From positions 2,651,501-2,715,500 of the forward strand of contig NZ_JAPDUW010000001.1 in NCBI RefSeq assembly GCF_026015295.1: 64,000 nucleotides of DNA. The letters run 5' to 3'. How positions within the stretch are numbered: the stretch's first letter is position 1; each line of letters starts with the position of its first letter. The stretch comes from Segatella copri. GTDB taxonomy: Bacteria > Bacteroidota > Bacteroidia > Bacteroidales > Bacteroidaceae. Below are positions 1-9,323 of this stretch, one piece after another. A program made the translations under genes and the position numbers. Below the pieces are notes generated by a model. It saw nothing but the letters and a program-made list of their open reading frames with translations, was not told where the DNA came from and did no database searches.

Positions 1-159
1 GAGATGCTGGTCGCGGGTAAGAAACTCGTAATAAGCATTCTCCACATAAACTTCAGCCTCCTTCTTTTCGAGATAAAGAAGGATTTTCTCTATCGAAGCC
101 GACTTCTTAGCCTGGTATTCATTACCAAATATTGCGAATTTTAAATGTTGCTGTGCCAT
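1..159 (-). CDS. nadK: NAD kinase, N-terminal part (cut by window edge)
   Basis: Phosphorylates NAD to NADP in the cytoplasm. Only the first 53 codons are present. The reading begins MAQQHLKFAIFGNEYQAKK, which matches the start of Bacteroidota NAD kinases (family N-terminus KFAIFGNTYQAKKS), followed by an acidic/Tyr-rich helix. An in-frame ATG at 180 would add seven residues (MMNRFIA) but the ATG at 159 aligns better with the family. A minus-strand promoter lies just upstream. The catalytic GGDG motif lies outside the window, so the call rests on the N-terminus only. Confidence 0.75.
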   Translation of the reverse strand, partial: MAQQHLKFAIFGNEYQAKKSASIEKILLYLEKKEAEVYVENAYYEFLTRDQHL

Positions 160-191
160 AGCTATAAATCTGTTCATCATAAATTTATATG

Positions 192-221
192 CAAAAGTAA
201 TGTTTTTTTTCGAAAAGTCAA
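192..221 (-). promoter_or_regulatory. Bacteroidota-type promoter for nadK
   Basis: On the minus strand TACTTTTG (192-199) matches the -7 consensus TAnnTTTG, and TTG at 219-221 lies 19 nt upstream at the -33 position. The predicted start of transcription is about 25-30 nt before the nadK ATG. Confidence 0.55.
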
Positions 222-333
222 CAATTATATGGAAAAATCTTCCATTTATTGTATGATTTGACAAAAAACCACTTTTCTTTTGATACCTTTTTCTACCCAT
301 TGCGTACTAACAAGAAATTAAATCCATAAAAAT

Positions 334-1716
334 ATGAATAAAATAAAACTTGCAGCCGTCATTTTCGGCTTATTTAGTTATTCTGTCTCCATGCAGGCCC
401 AACTATTGAAAGGAACAGTAAAGGCAGACAGCATCAGCGACATGATGATTACCTACTATCCTGACGGAAACATTTTGGAAGCCGTCAGTACAGACATCGA
501 AAGAGATGCCAAAGGCAACTTTATCTATGATGGTCCCATCCCAAGCAAAGAACAGGACATTACCATCCAAGCCGACAATGACATCTTTGGCGTCCACTTA
601 GAGAAAGGAAAGACTGCACAGATCACCATTTTCCGCAATAAGGAAGGAAAGCTTGAGGCGAAAATCAGCGGAGACAACGCAGACCTCAGCCGTTTCTACA
701 ACACTTACACCCAAGGATACGACATGATGAAATACTGGTCACCAGATCCAGAGGATGCAAAGCCCAACGCAGAGTATCGCAAAATCCTCGAAGAGGAAAA
801 TGCCCACGTGATGAAAGAACTTCAGAAACTCAAAGGCAAACCTTACTTCAACTATTACAAAAGATTGAGCGAAGGCATGTACACCTGGAGCAAGATTCGC
901 CTCATCATGGATCTTTCATACGATGAGAAGAAGCATACCATAGACTATCCCGAATATATCAATGCCGTCAAGGACATCGACCCCAACGACTCCATCAACT
1001 TAGCCACCAATCTGAGTAGCGCTTGGCTTGATTACCAGTGGAATTTGCTATACAAGGAGACCAACGACTCCACAAAAAGCTATCTTGCCAATATACAGAA
1101 CATAGAGGGAAAGATAACCAATCCCAAGGTGAAGAAGTTCCTCGTCAACATGTTCATGTATGGCTATTCGATGGCACCAGCGGGCGACATCAAGACCATC
1201 TGGAAGGTTTACGAAAATCTGGCAAAGGATTATCCAGAAATGATTGCAAAGTACAAGCCCATGATACAAACTGCTCTGAAGTCGTTCGACGGAAAGCCAT
1301 TGCCATACGATCCAACGATAGAGACACCAGACGGCAAGACATGCAAATTGAGTTTCCTCTATGGCAAACTCACCTATATAGATATGTGGGCAACTTGGTG
1401 CGGACCATGCTGCAAGGAGATTCCTCACCTCGAAAAAGTGGTAGAGAAATACAAGGGCAACGACAAGATTCAGTTCATCAGCATCTCCATCGATGCCAAC
1501 AAGCAGGCTTGGCTCAACAAGCTAAAGAAAGACAATCCTGCCTGGCCGCAATACATCATGCCACAAGCAGACGCAGACAAATTGATGAAACAGATGGGCA
1601 TCAATGGCATTCCACGCTTCCTGATGTTGGATGGCAATGGCAATGTCATCTTCCCAGATGCCAAACGTCCTTCAGATCCAGAGCTTATCGAAGACCTCAA
1701 TAATCATATTAAATAA
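334..1716 (+). CDS. Exported TlpA-like thioredoxin-fold protein
   Basis: 460 residues. A signal peptide covers about residues 1-22 (MNKIKLA then a hydrophobic stretch, cleavage near SMQAQ). The central part is helical and unassigned. The C-terminal ~130 residues form a TlpA/AhpC-type redoxin domain with the redox motif WCGPC at residues 355-359, followed by a third Cys (CxxCC), and the cis-Pro region GIPRFL. Such proteins reduce disulfides or act as peroxiredoxin-like partners in the periplasm. It is the first gene of a four-gene plus-strand run (gaps 14, 24 and 35 bp) with FecR, SusC and SusD. Redoxins often accompany SusCD pairs but usually come last, so leading the run is unusual. The substrate is unknown. 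Confidence 0.85.
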   Translation: MNKIKLAAVIFGLFSYSVSMQAQLLKGTVKADSISDMMITYYPDGNILEAVSTDIERDAKGNFIYDGPIPSKEQDITIQADNDIFGVHLEKGKTAQITIFRNKEGKLEAKISGDNADLSRFYNTYTQGYDMMKYWSPDPEDAKPNAEYRKILEEENAHVMKELQKLKGKPYFNYYKRLSEGMYTWSKIRLIMDLSYDEKKHTIDYPEYINAVKDIDPNDSINLATNLSSAWLDYQWNLLYKETNDSTKSYLANIQNIEGKITNPKVKKFLVNMFMYGYSMAPAGDIKTIWKVYENLAKDYPEMIAKYKPMIQTALKSFDGKPLPYDPTIETPDGKTCKLSFLYGKLTYIDMWATWCGPCCKEIPHLEKVVEKYKGNDKIQFISISIDANKQAWLNKLKKDNPAWPQYIMPQADADKLMKQMGINGIPRFLMLDGNGNVIFPDAKRPSDPELIEDLNNHIK

Positions 1717-1730
1717 ACAACACTATCGCC

Positions 1731-2879
1731 ATGGAGAAATATACTAACGAGCATATCAGTGCCTTGCTCTTCAAGAAAATCATAGGTTCCATCTCTTCCG
1801 ACGAAGAGATGGAACTCAATACTTGGCGAAAAGAAGAAGCTGAGCACGAAAAACTATACCAGCGTATGCTTGACTACCAATACATCAACAGTCAATTACA
1901 AAAGCGTAGGTTTGTGAATACAGAACGTCCACAAGCGGAAATGCTCCAACGTATAGCATCTCCATCCAAGAGATGGCATCGCTTGGGCATCGCCGCTTCC
2001 TTCCTTGCCATCATCAGCCTTAGCGCAGCATGGATGTGGACGCAGCAAGAGCAGAAAGAACGACAAGAAGTGGCAGCTATCTTGGCTCCAGCCACCAACA
2101 AAGGCATCGTGCCAGGCGAGAACAAGGCCATCCTGACCCTCACCGACGGAAGACAAATCGCATTGGGCGAGAAAGTAGGCAAAGAGAAGCCCTCACTCTT
2201 GGACAAAGCCATCGCCAAGATTACCGGCAGTCAAAAACAGTTGTGCCTTGACATTCCGCGTGGAGGAGAGTTCAAGATTGTCCTCGAAGACAGCACGGAG
2301 GTCTGGCTAAATTCCGAGACCCAACTCATCTATCCTGAAAAATTCGCAGAAAATGAGCGCCGTGTTATCGTGAAAGGAGAAGCTTTCTTCAAGGTGGCCC
2401 ATGAAAGCAACCGACCTTTCAGGGTGGAAACAGATGGACAGCTTGTCACGGTACATGGTACGCAATTCAACGTGAAATCATACAAGGAAGACAGAAAGAT
2501 ACTGACCACCTTGTTGGAAGGCAGTATCTCCCTGAGCAGGAAAAACAACAGCGGCGAGGTTCTACTCAGCCCTGGACATCAATCACAGTTCGACAAGCTT
2601 TCCTCCAGCACGAACATCAAGTCAGTCAATGCAGAGATTGTTGCGAGTTGGCGACAAGGAAAATTCGTGTTCGAGAACCAGACTTTGGAGGAAATCATGC
2701 AAGAGCTTAGCCGCTGGTATTCATTCGAGTATAACTTTGCCAACGCCGAATTGAAGAAGATAGTGTTCATGGGTAGCATTCCACGCTACTCCAAGTTCGC
2801 CACAGCCCTCACCATTCTGGAAAAGAGCGGTAACATCCATTTCAAAGTTCACGGCAAACATCTGATAGTAACTAAATAA
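1731..2879 (+). CDS. FecR-family anti-sigma factor
   Basis: 382 residues. An N-terminal cytoplasmic region of about 80 residues should bind the ECF sigma factor; a single membrane segment lies near residues 84-103 (LGIAASFLAIISLSAAWMW). The periplasmic part holds the FecR domain (DIPRGGEFKIVLEDSTEVWLNS, then GEAFFKVAH, RPFRVET, VHGTQFNV) and a C-terminal DUF4974-like domain (FENQTLEEIMQELSRWY). FecR proteins relay a signal from the N-terminal domain of a SusC/TonB receptor to a sigma factor. The receptor is the next gene and has that domain. The expected partner sigma is not adjacent upstream as usual, but convergent at 8015-8578. Confidence 0.93.
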   Translation: MEKYTNEHISALLFKKIIGSISSDEEMELNTWRKEEAEHEKLYQRMLDYQYINSQLQKRRFVNTERPQAEMLQRIASPSKRWHRLGIAASFLAIISLSAAWMWTQQEQKERQEVAAILAPATNKGIVPGENKAILTLTDGRQIALGEKVGKEKPSLLDKAIAKITGSQKQLCLDIPRGGEFKIVLEDSTEVWLNSETQLIYPEKFAENERRVIVKGEAFFKVAHESNRPFRVETDGQLVTVHGTQFNVKSYKEDRKILTTLLEGSISLSRKNNSGEVLLSPGHQSQFDKLSSSTNIKSVNAEIVASWRQGKFVFENQTLEEIMQELSRWYSFEYNFANAELKKIVFMGSIPRYSKFATALTILEKSGNIHFKVHGKHLIVTK

Positions 2880-2903
2880 AGTATTAACATAAAAACATTC
2901 GCT

Positions 2904-5900
2904 ATGAGAAGAGAGATTTTTATCTGGACGATGACGGTAATCTTAGCCTTACTGCCACTGGCAGGCAATGCAAAGAACTATTCCGTTAATTACCAGAACA
3001 TTGCTTTCGAAAAGGTCATCAATGACCTAAGAAAAAAGACAGGCTATGAGTTTGTCTATCAAAAGAACGTCATTAAGAATGTGGGAACCATTTATTGCCG
3101 TCTCAACAATGCGAGCCTGCAACAAATTCTCAACCGCATCATCTTGGAAGACGCAGAGTTAGACTACGAAATTGTTGACAAGACCGTTGTCATCAGCCAG
3201 GTCAAGAAGAGCCTCCCTTATTTCAAGAAGCTCGTCACGGGTTACGTGAACGACGAGAATGGAGAGCCTCTTGTTGGCGTAACCATCCGCCAGGTAGGCT
3301 CCAAGAGCGGTGTGGCAACAGACATTGATGGTCAGTTTGCCATCATGGTGGAAGGCAAAGACCCAAAAATCGCCCTATCCTATATTGGCATGAAAGACAA
3401 GGTGGTAAAGGCACAAAGCATCAAGGGGAAAAACGTGACCATCACCATGCAAACCAATGAAATCATGATGAACGATGTTCTGGTGACTGGTTACCAGAAT
3501 ATCAAGCGCAAGAATGCCACAGGTTCTTACCAAACCATCACCGCCAAGGACATGGATGAGCGATACACCGGCGACATCGTTAGCAACCTAGAGGGAAAAG
3601 TCCCAGGTCTGGTATCCTACAAGAATGGCATCAATGGAGAAGGTGAAGCTTCTCTTGCCATCCGTGGCATTGGTTCTTTCCAAGCCAAGACCAACCCTTT
3701 GGTCGTTGTTGACGGACTTCCTATAGAAGGCTCTATCGAATCCATCAATCCATACGACATAGAAAACATCACGATTCTGAAAGACGCTGCCGCTGCTTCC
3801 ATCTATGGAGCAAGGGCTTCCAACGGTGTCATTGTCATCACGACCAAGAAGGCACAAAAGGAGAAAGTTGACATTGACTTCAACGCCGACCTGTGCATCA
3901 GCGAGAAATACAATTACGACAACTTCCGTTGGGCAAGTGCCGCCGAAGTCATCCAACTGGAAAAATACAACTTCAACGGACTGAAAAATGCTGAAGACCC
4001 AAGTGCGTTCAACTCTCTCCAACAGAGTTATCTCAACAACAAGCATAGCCTCAGCATCATCAGCCGCTTATTGATGGACAACTATAGCGGTGTACTGAGC
4101 GACGCTGACTTGCAGAATCAACTTGATGCCTTGAGCAAGAACAACTACCGCAAGGAATGGCAGGATGCCTACGAACGCGCCCAAGTGACCCAGCAGTACA
4201 ACCTCGCCATCAGAACCAACGGAAAATCACTGAACTCAAACATTACCTTGAACTACAAGACCGATAACAACGGTATGGTCAAGGAGCATAACAACGCCCT
4301 GAACTTGAGTTACAAAGGAATCCTGAGAGCAAGCAATTGGCTCAATTTCACCTTTGGAGCCAATATCCAGAGTGAGCGTTCCAAGACACACATCGGAGAC
4401 TTATGGAGCGCCATCTATTCCTTCATGCCGTATCAAAGCATGTATAATGCAGACGGCACCTTGGCAAGAATGGAAGCAGACACTTACCTGGGCGAGGAAG
4501 CTCTCCAAAATCCAGAATACGGTTTCAAGGATGCCAGCTACAATCCTTTGGAAGAGGTAAATATGAACTTCAACAATACCCGTCGAACTAACATCCGATC
4601 TTTCATCCACGCTGACTTCAACATTCTTCCAGGATGGACAGCCTCAGCACAGTTCCAGTACGAGGACATTTATTACAAAAACGATGCCTATAGAGAAGGG
4701 AGCTCTTACTATATGAGAAACCTCTACAACCTCTATACCAGCAGTAATAACGCATCAGAAGATGGAGGAGATGACGAAGATGATGATTGGGGAGACGAAG
4801 ACATGTATGCTCTTAGTCGTACTATCAAACGTGTCAGTCCTTATACTTTAGGCAGCGATGCAGGCGTAAAGCACTACATTCCAAACGGCGGTATGCTCCA
4901 GACCAACACGGCAGAAGGTGCATATTACACATTCCGCCTACAGACAGACTTCAACAAGACTTTCGCAGAGAAGCATGAACTAAGTGCCTTGGCTGGTTTT
5001 GAGTATCGACAGACCAAATACAAGACCAACAGCAATCTCCTGATGGGCTACGATGAACAGACACAGACCAACAACCAAGGTCTGATGAACTTCGGTCAAT
5101 TGGTGGATATCGAGGGAAACTTATCTGCATTGGGTTCCAATTACCACATGTATGGAGCACCAGCAGGTAACGATTTCAGCACAACAGAAACCTTGCATCG
5201 TTTCTACTCTCTCTACTTCACAGGAAGCTATGTCTATGACACTCGATACTCGGCATCCGTGTCTTGCCGCCTGGACAAGGCAGACCTATTCGGAACAGAC
5301 CCTAAGTTTCGTGGACGTCCATTATGGTCTGCTGGATTGAGTTGGAATGCGCACAACGAGGAATTTATGAAGGACATCAAATGGCTCAATGTACTGAAGT
5401 TCCGTACTTCATACGGTCTGACAGGTAACATCGACCAATCCGTTTCCTCATACCTGACTGCCAACATCGGTATCAACAAAATCAACGGCAACAAGGTGGC
5501 AACCCTAAACACACCACCTAACGACCAGTTGAGATGGGAGAAGACCTCTTCCTTCAACTTCGGTATAGATTTCGCCATGTTCAACAATCGACTCAACGGT
5601 TCGTTGGATTTCTATCACAAGAAGGGAAGCGATTTGCTCACCATCACCGACCTTGACCCGACAACAGGTTGGAACCAATTGACCATCAACAACGGAAAGG
5701 CCACCAACAAGGGTGTAGAATTACAATTGGATGGCATCATCTTGCCAGCACGTAGTCGAAACGACTTCGGAATCAACGCAAGTTTCAACTTGGCATATAA
5801 CCAGAACAAGGTAACCCACGTAAGCCATGAAGCTGCATCGGGACAGGAAGCATTATATTCCAAAACCCTACACAAGGGCTACCCTATCCACTCCTTGTTC

Positions 5901-6548
5901 TCTTACCGATACGAAGGCATGGAGGTAGATGGGAATACCCAATCGTTCAAATGGCGTGGTGCCGATGGCGAAGTCCACTCTTCGGATATAGCCAATGGTG
6001 AGTTTACACCAGACGATGTCGTTTTCAGTGGTGGTCTCGACCCTAAGATTACTGCGAACTTTACTCCCGATTTTACCTATCGTGGCTTCACCCTCTCTGC
6101 CATGTTCGCCTTTTATGGAGGACATTACATGAGAGCTAAGGTAAACGACTGGACTTCCGAAGGTACAGCAGCAGGATATGACAACCAGGGAAATATCATT
6201 TCATCCGCCTACCTCAACTATTGGACTTCAGACGACAAGACGCTCCACCCTGCCAACGGTTACCTTGGTACAGTCAATGTCATCGGCAATCCACAATACA
6301 TGGACACCAACGTTGTCCATGCCGACTACATGAAGCTACGCAACATCGTATTGGGTTACAACTTTTCACAAGACATCTGTCACAAGTTGGGTATCAACCA
6401 ACTCCGTCTCCGCTTCCAGATGAACAACATCGCCACCTGGACACGCAACAAATGGAACATAGACCCAGAGGCCAACGACCCTGTGACAGGAATGGACTTG
6501 AAAAAGACTCCACGCAGTTACACAATGAGCCTGTTCGTAAACTTCTAA
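2904..6548 (+). CDS. SusC/RagA-type TonB-dependent outer-membrane transporter with signalling (STN) domain
   Basis: 1214 residues. A signal peptide (to about residue 23) is followed by a secretin/TonB short N-terminal domain at about residues 25-95 (YQNIAFEKVINDLRKKTGYEF), a CarboxypepD-regulatory-like domain at about 107-190 (VTGYVNDENGEPLVGVTIRQ), a plug domain from about 195 and a C-terminal beta-barrel ending in Phe (MSLFVNF). It imports a substrate captured by the partner SusD protein, powered by TonB. The STN domain marks it as a transducer to the FecR protein encoded just upstream. Residues about 615-636 carry an acidic insertion rich in D/E. No glycan hydrolase lies nearby, so the ligand cannot be named. 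Confidence 0.95.
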   Translation: MRREIFIWTMTVILALLPLAGNAKNYSVNYQNIAFEKVINDLRKKTGYEFVYQKNVIKNVGTIYCRLNNASLQQILNRIILEDAELDYEIVDKTVVISQVKKSLPYFKKLVTGYVNDENGEPLVGVTIRQVGSKSGVATDIDGQFAIMVEGKDPKIALSYIGMKDKVVKAQSIKGKNVTITMQTNEIMMNDVLVTGYQNIKRKNATGSYQTITAKDMDERYTGDIVSNLEGKVPGLVSYKNGINGEGEASLAIRGIGSFQAKTNPLVVVDGLPIEGSIESINPYDIENITILKDAAAASIYGARASNGVIVITTKKAQKEKVDIDFNADLCISEKYNYDNFRWASAAEVIQLEKYNFNGLKNAEDPSAFNSLQQSYLNNKHSLSIISRLLMDNYSGVLSDADLQNQLDALSKNNYRKEWQDAYERAQVTQQYNLAIRTNGKSLNSNITLNYKTDNNGMVKEHNNALNLSYKGILRASNWLNFTFGANIQSERSKTHIGDLWSAIYSFMPYQSMYNADGTLARMEADTYLGEEALQNPEYGFKDASYNPLEEVNMNFNNTRRTNIRSFIHADFNILPGWTASAQFQYEDIYYKNDAYREGSSYYMRNLYNLYTSSNNASEDGGDDEDDDWGDEDMYALSRTIKRVSPYTLGSDAGVKHYIPNGGMLQTNTAEGAYYTFRLQTDFNKTFAEKHELSALAGFEYRQTKYKTNSNLLMGYDEQTQTNNQGLMNFGQLVDIEGNLSALGSNYHMYGAPAGNDFSTTETLHRFYSLYFTGSYVYDTRYSASVSCRLDKADLFGTDPKFRGRPLWSAGLSWNAHNEEFMKDIKWLNVLKFRTSYGLTGNIDQSVSSYLTANIGINKINGNKVATLNTPPNDQLRWEKTSSFNFGIDFAMFNNRLNGSLDFYHKKGSDLLTITDLDPTTGWNQLTINNGKATNKGVELQLDGIILPARSRNDFGINASFNLAYNQNKVTHVSHEAASGQEALYSKTLHKGYPIHSLFSYRYEGMEVDGNTQSFKWRGADGEVHSSDIANGEFTPDDVVFSGGLDPKITANFTPDFTYRGFTLSAMFAFYGGHYMRAKVNDWTSEGTAAGYDNQGNIISSAYLNYWTSDDKTLHPANGYLGTVNVIGNPQYMDTNVVHADYMKLRNIVLGYNFSQDICHKLGINQLRLRFQMNNIATWTRNKWNIDPEANDPVTGMDLKKTPRSYTMSLFVNF

Positions 6549-6583
6549 AGTCACTCCTTCATCAATTTCAAAAAGAAAGAACA

Positions 6584-7993
6584 ATGAGAAAGACCATCAA
6601 AAAATTCATATACATAACTTGTATCGCATTGGCATTCACCGCCTGCGATGACAAGTTGGAGATAACTCCCAAAGGGCAGACCACGCTCGAAACTGTAGAT
6701 GACTTGGCATTATTGCTCAACCAAGAGTATGATCTCGTGACCATGCCATTCTCCGACTTAGGACTTATCTGTGACGAGTCGTTGGGAAGCTCCGAATCAG
6801 TAAGCGAAATGTTGTCTCAGACCAAGACACTCAATTACGCCTACCTGACATACGACGAAAAAGTTGACCGCGCAACCTTGTCACAACAAGACGCAAGGTA
6901 CGAGGCTCTCTACAAGTACATCAACTATATGAACGTCATTCTGGACAAAGCCGACGATGCCTCTGGCGACAACCGCACGAGAGCCACCATCAAGGCACAG
7001 GCACAAGTATTGCGAGCCTACTTCCACTATCTGCTCGTCAACATCTATGCCGCACAATATGACCCAGCCACAGCCTCAAAAAAAGGCGGCGTGCCATACG
7101 TAACCGACATAGATGTGAGCAAAAGAAAGGAAAAACTCAACTTGCAAGACACCTACGACCATATCCTCGCCGACTGTTCTGACGAAGTTATCGCCCAGCT
7201 TCCCAAAACAGCAACTGACGTTACCCATCCAAGTCAGGCTACAGGAAACGCCATTCGTGCCAAGGTTCTCTTCCAAATGAAGAAATACCAAGAAGCCCTG
7301 CCTTACGCTCAGGCTGCCTTACAGTTGAACGGTCAAATCGAAGACCGCAGCACGACTGTCGACAATGAGGCATGGGTTGTGGCAGAAGACAGTCCCAACA
7401 ACTACTTGATAGTCAGTGCCACCGCTCGTACCTGCCCATTTATGGAAACAGCCTCCTTGGAAACCATGGCTAAGTTTGAGAATGGAGATTATGTGAGAAA
7501 TTATGACAGCATGGGATGGAGCGAAATGTTCGGACAGATGATGGCAGGAATCAATGGTTGCGCCAGTTGTTTCACAACGACTGCTTGCACCACTGCATAC
7601 GGAATCAATGCCGAGCGGACCTATTACTTGGCAGCTGAATGCCTTATCCGTACAGGAAAAATACGCGAAGGTTTGGCTTTGATAGACAAGGTCAGAGAGA
7701 AGCGAGTGGAAGATTACGAGAAATATACAGACCTCTATGACGAGGAAGGCATGAACGCGAAAGAAGCGATGTCTCTATTGCAGAAAGCTAAGTGGATAGA
7801 ATGTCTCGGCTCTTATGAGAATTTCTTCGACTGCAAACGCTGGAACAGCGAGGAGAGCTACAAGCAAACCATCACCCGTAACTTAGGCGAAGACTTAGGA
7901 AGCTACAGCATCTCCCCAGAATCTTCATTATGGGTCCTCCCATTCCCAAGCAATGCTGTCAGATATAACCCCACATTGACCCAAAACTATTAA
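6584..7993 (+). CDS. SusD/RagB-family surface lipoprotein
   Basis: 469 residues. The ATG at 6584 is chosen because it gives a lipoprotein signal (MRKTIKKFIYITCIALAFTAC, acylated Cys in the AFTAC lipobox); the frame is open upstream but that stretch belongs to the SusC gene read in another phase. The TPR-like SusD fold is indicated by the N-terminal PKGQTTLETVDDLALLLNQEYD region, the LRAYFHYLLVNIYA helix, and the C-terminal YYLAAECLIRTG and WIECLGSYENFFDCKRW segments typical of RagB. It binds substrate at the cell surface and forms the lid of the adjacent SusC transporter. At 469 residues it is at the short end for the family. Confidence 0.92.
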   Translation: MRKTIKKFIYITCIALAFTACDDKLEITPKGQTTLETVDDLALLLNQEYDLVTMPFSDLGLICDESLGSSESVSEMLSQTKTLNYAYLTYDEKVDRATLSQQDARYEALYKYINYMNVILDKADDASGDNRTRATIKAQAQVLRAYFHYLLVNIYAAQYDPATASKKGGVPYVTDIDVSKRKEKLNLQDTYDHILADCSDEVIAQLPKTATDVTHPSQATGNAIRAKVLFQMKKYQEALPYAQAALQLNGQIEDRSTTVDNEAWVVAEDSPNNYLIVSATARTCPFMETASLETMAKFENGDYVRNYDSMGWSEMFGQMMAGINGCASCFTTTACTTAYGINAERTYYLAAECLIRTGKIREGLALIDKVREKRVEDYEKYTDLYDEEGMNAKEAMSLLQKAKWIECLGSYENFFDCKRWNSEESYKQTITRNLGEDLGSYSISPESSLWVLPFPSNAVRYNPTLTQNY

Positions 7994-8006
7994 TACATAG
8001 AAAATA

Positions 8007-8055
8007 GAGAAAAACTAATGGGCAAGCACCAATAAAAGCATCATTAGTTTTTCTC
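8007..8055. terminator. Bidirectional hairpin between susD and the ECF sigma gene
   Basis: GAGAAAAACTAATG (8007-8020) pairs perfectly with CATTAGTTTTTCTC (8042-8055) across a 21-nt loop. The A/T-rich arms can act as terminator on either strand. The stem includes the sigma gene's stop codon (8015-8017) and its last codons. Confidence 0.6.
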
Positions 8056-8578
8056 CATTCTCTCCCTTTAAGTTATGGCGCAAGAGCTCCAACATTCGAG
8101 CCTTGCGCTTTTTATATGATACAACGGCTATACCCAACGCCTTGGCGGCCTCGGCATTTTTCATGCCCTCCACAAAACTCATATTAAACACTTCTTGGTA
8201 TTTCTCGGGCAAACGGCTGATGGCATCATAAAGCATCGTTATCGTTTCTTGCTCGATAATCCCTGTAAGAAAGTCTTCCTTTTCCTCCTCCAACGTAGTG
8301 AGATAGTTACTTTTCGCCTTAACTTTGCGAAAGACATTCATCACTTCGTTGTGAACACAAATATAGATATGGTTCTTCCATTGGCTTGAACTGCTGAAAG
8401 TATCTCTCTTTCGGAAAGTATTATAGACCGCATTCTGCACACAATCCTCTGCCAAGAAAGCGAACTCAGCGCCTAATAGCCGAGAAGCATAGACCACTAA
8501 TTCTGCATACATCTTCCGATAGAATGAAGTAAGCGAACCCTCTTGAAAATCTTTGAAAATCTCTGCATAAACGCTCAT
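8015..8578 (-). CDS. ECF-type RNA polymerase sigma factor
   Basis: 187 residues. Region 2 (FYRKMYAELVVYASRLLG, AEDCVQNAVYNTFRKR) and region 4 with its HTH (ISRLPEKYQEVFNMSFVEGMKNAEAAKALGIAVVSYKKRKARMLELLR) are recognisable. It should direct polymerase to a small regulon once freed by an anti-sigma factor. It is convergent with the FecR-SusC-SusD run, so it is the natural candidate partner for that FecR although the usual sigma-FecR order is broken. The tail (LMMLLLVLAH) is unusually hydrophobic. The link to the FecR at 1731 is inferred from proximity only. Confidence 0.9.
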   Translation of the reverse strand: MSVYAEIFKDFQEGSLTSFYRKMYAELVVYASRLLGAEFAFLAEDCVQNAVYNTFRKRDTFSSSSQWKNHIYICVHNEVMNVFRKVKAKSNYLTTLEEEKEDFLTGIIEQETITMLYDAISRLPEKYQEVFNMSFVEGMKNAEAAKALGIAVVSYKKRKARMLELLRHNLKGENGEKLMMLLLVLAH

Positions 8579-8623
8579 AAGTCTATAATTTCTTTTGATT
8601 TTACCAGTTGAATAACCAATAAT

Positions 8624-8654
8624 TTTGTAATTTCAAATATTATGATTACATTTG
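8624..8654 (+). promoter_or_regulatory. Promoter for the DJ-1 family gene
   Basis: TTTG at 8624-8627 and TACATTTG at 8647-8654 with a 19-nt spacer: an exact match to the Bacteroidota housekeeping promoter. Confidence 0.7.
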
Positions 8655-8660
8655 CAGTTG

Positions 8661-8690
8661 CAAAGATAAGAATATTATTTGAATAACAAG
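8661..8690 (-). promoter_or_regulatory. Candidate promoter for the ECF sigma gene
   Basis: On the minus strand TATCTTTG (8661-8668) fits the -7 box; CTTG (8687-8690) is an imperfect -33 box at an 18-nt spacing. The leader before the sigma ATG would be about 75 nt. Confidence 0.4.
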
Positions 8691-8708
8691 ACAAAAAACA
8701 AATAAATT

Positions 8709-9281
8709 ATGGCTAAGGTATATGAATTTCTTGCCAATGGCTTCGAGGAAATCGAAGGATTGGCTCCGGTTGACATCCTCCGCAGAGGTGGTGTAGACAT
8801 CAAGACTGTAAGTGTAACGGGTACTGAATGGGTAGAAACATCGCATGGTGTAACCATCAAGGCTGACCTGAAGTTTGAGGATATTGCCAGCTTTGAAGAT
8901 GCTGACATGCTGATGATTCCGGGCGGAATGCCAGGCAGTACAAACCTCAACGAGCACGAAGGTGTGCGCCAGGCGCTCATCGCACAGCACAAGGCTGGCA
9001 AGCGAATCGGTGCCATCTGCGCAGCCCCAATGGTTCTGGCAAGCACAGGCATTCTCGAAGGAAAGAAGGCTACCTGTTATCCTGGCTTTGAGCAGTATTT
9101 CGGCGAGAACACCGAATATACCGCCACCCTCTTCCAGGAAGACGGCAACGTGATTACGGGCGAAGGTCCTGCAGCAACCCTCCCATACGCCTATAAGATA
9201 TTGAGCTATTTCGTAAGCAAGGAAACCGTAGCTGCCCTGCAGGATGGCATGATGTATGATCATCTCATGCAGAGCAAGTAA
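8709..9281 (+). CDS. DJ-1/PfpI family protein (YajL/ThiJ-like)
   Basis: 190 residues, a full-length single domain. The N-terminal FLANGFEEIEGLAPVDILRRGG carries the conserved Glu of the family (FEE), and AICAAP at residues 102-107 holds the nucleophilic Cys104 in the nucleophile elbow. Members act as glyoxalase III/deglycase-like enzymes or chaperones against oxidative and carbonyl stress in the cytoplasm; the exact activity cannot be read from sequence. It has its own promoter and is followed by a heptamer repeat array, then ispD. Confidence 0.9.
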   Translation: MAKVYEFLANGFEEIEGLAPVDILRRGGVDIKTVSVTGTEWVETSHGVTIKADLKFEDIASFEDADMLMIPGGMPGSTNLNEHEGVRQALIAQHKAGKRIGAICAAPMVLASTGILEGKKATCYPGFEQYFGENTEYTATLFQEDGNVITGEGPAATLPYAYKILSYFVSKETVAALQDGMMYDHLMQSK

Positions 9282-9320
9282 GCCCTATAAACTATAAATT
9301 ATAAACTATTAATTAGTAAC
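9282..9320 (+). repeat. Heptamer array after the DJ-1 gene stop codon
   Basis: Directly after the TAA stop comes GCCC and then five consecutive 7-nt units: TATAAAC, TATAAAT, TATAAAC, TATTAAT, TAGTAAC (9286-9320). Each unit contains a TAA, and since 7 is 1 mod 3 the stops rotate through all three frames. The array ends at the ispD start. Confidence 0.75.
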
Positions 9321-9323
9321 ATC

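Noticed and set aside
6221..6583. N-terminal extension of the SusD frame
   Set aside because: This part overlaps SusC in another frame; the lipoprotein signal begins at 6584.
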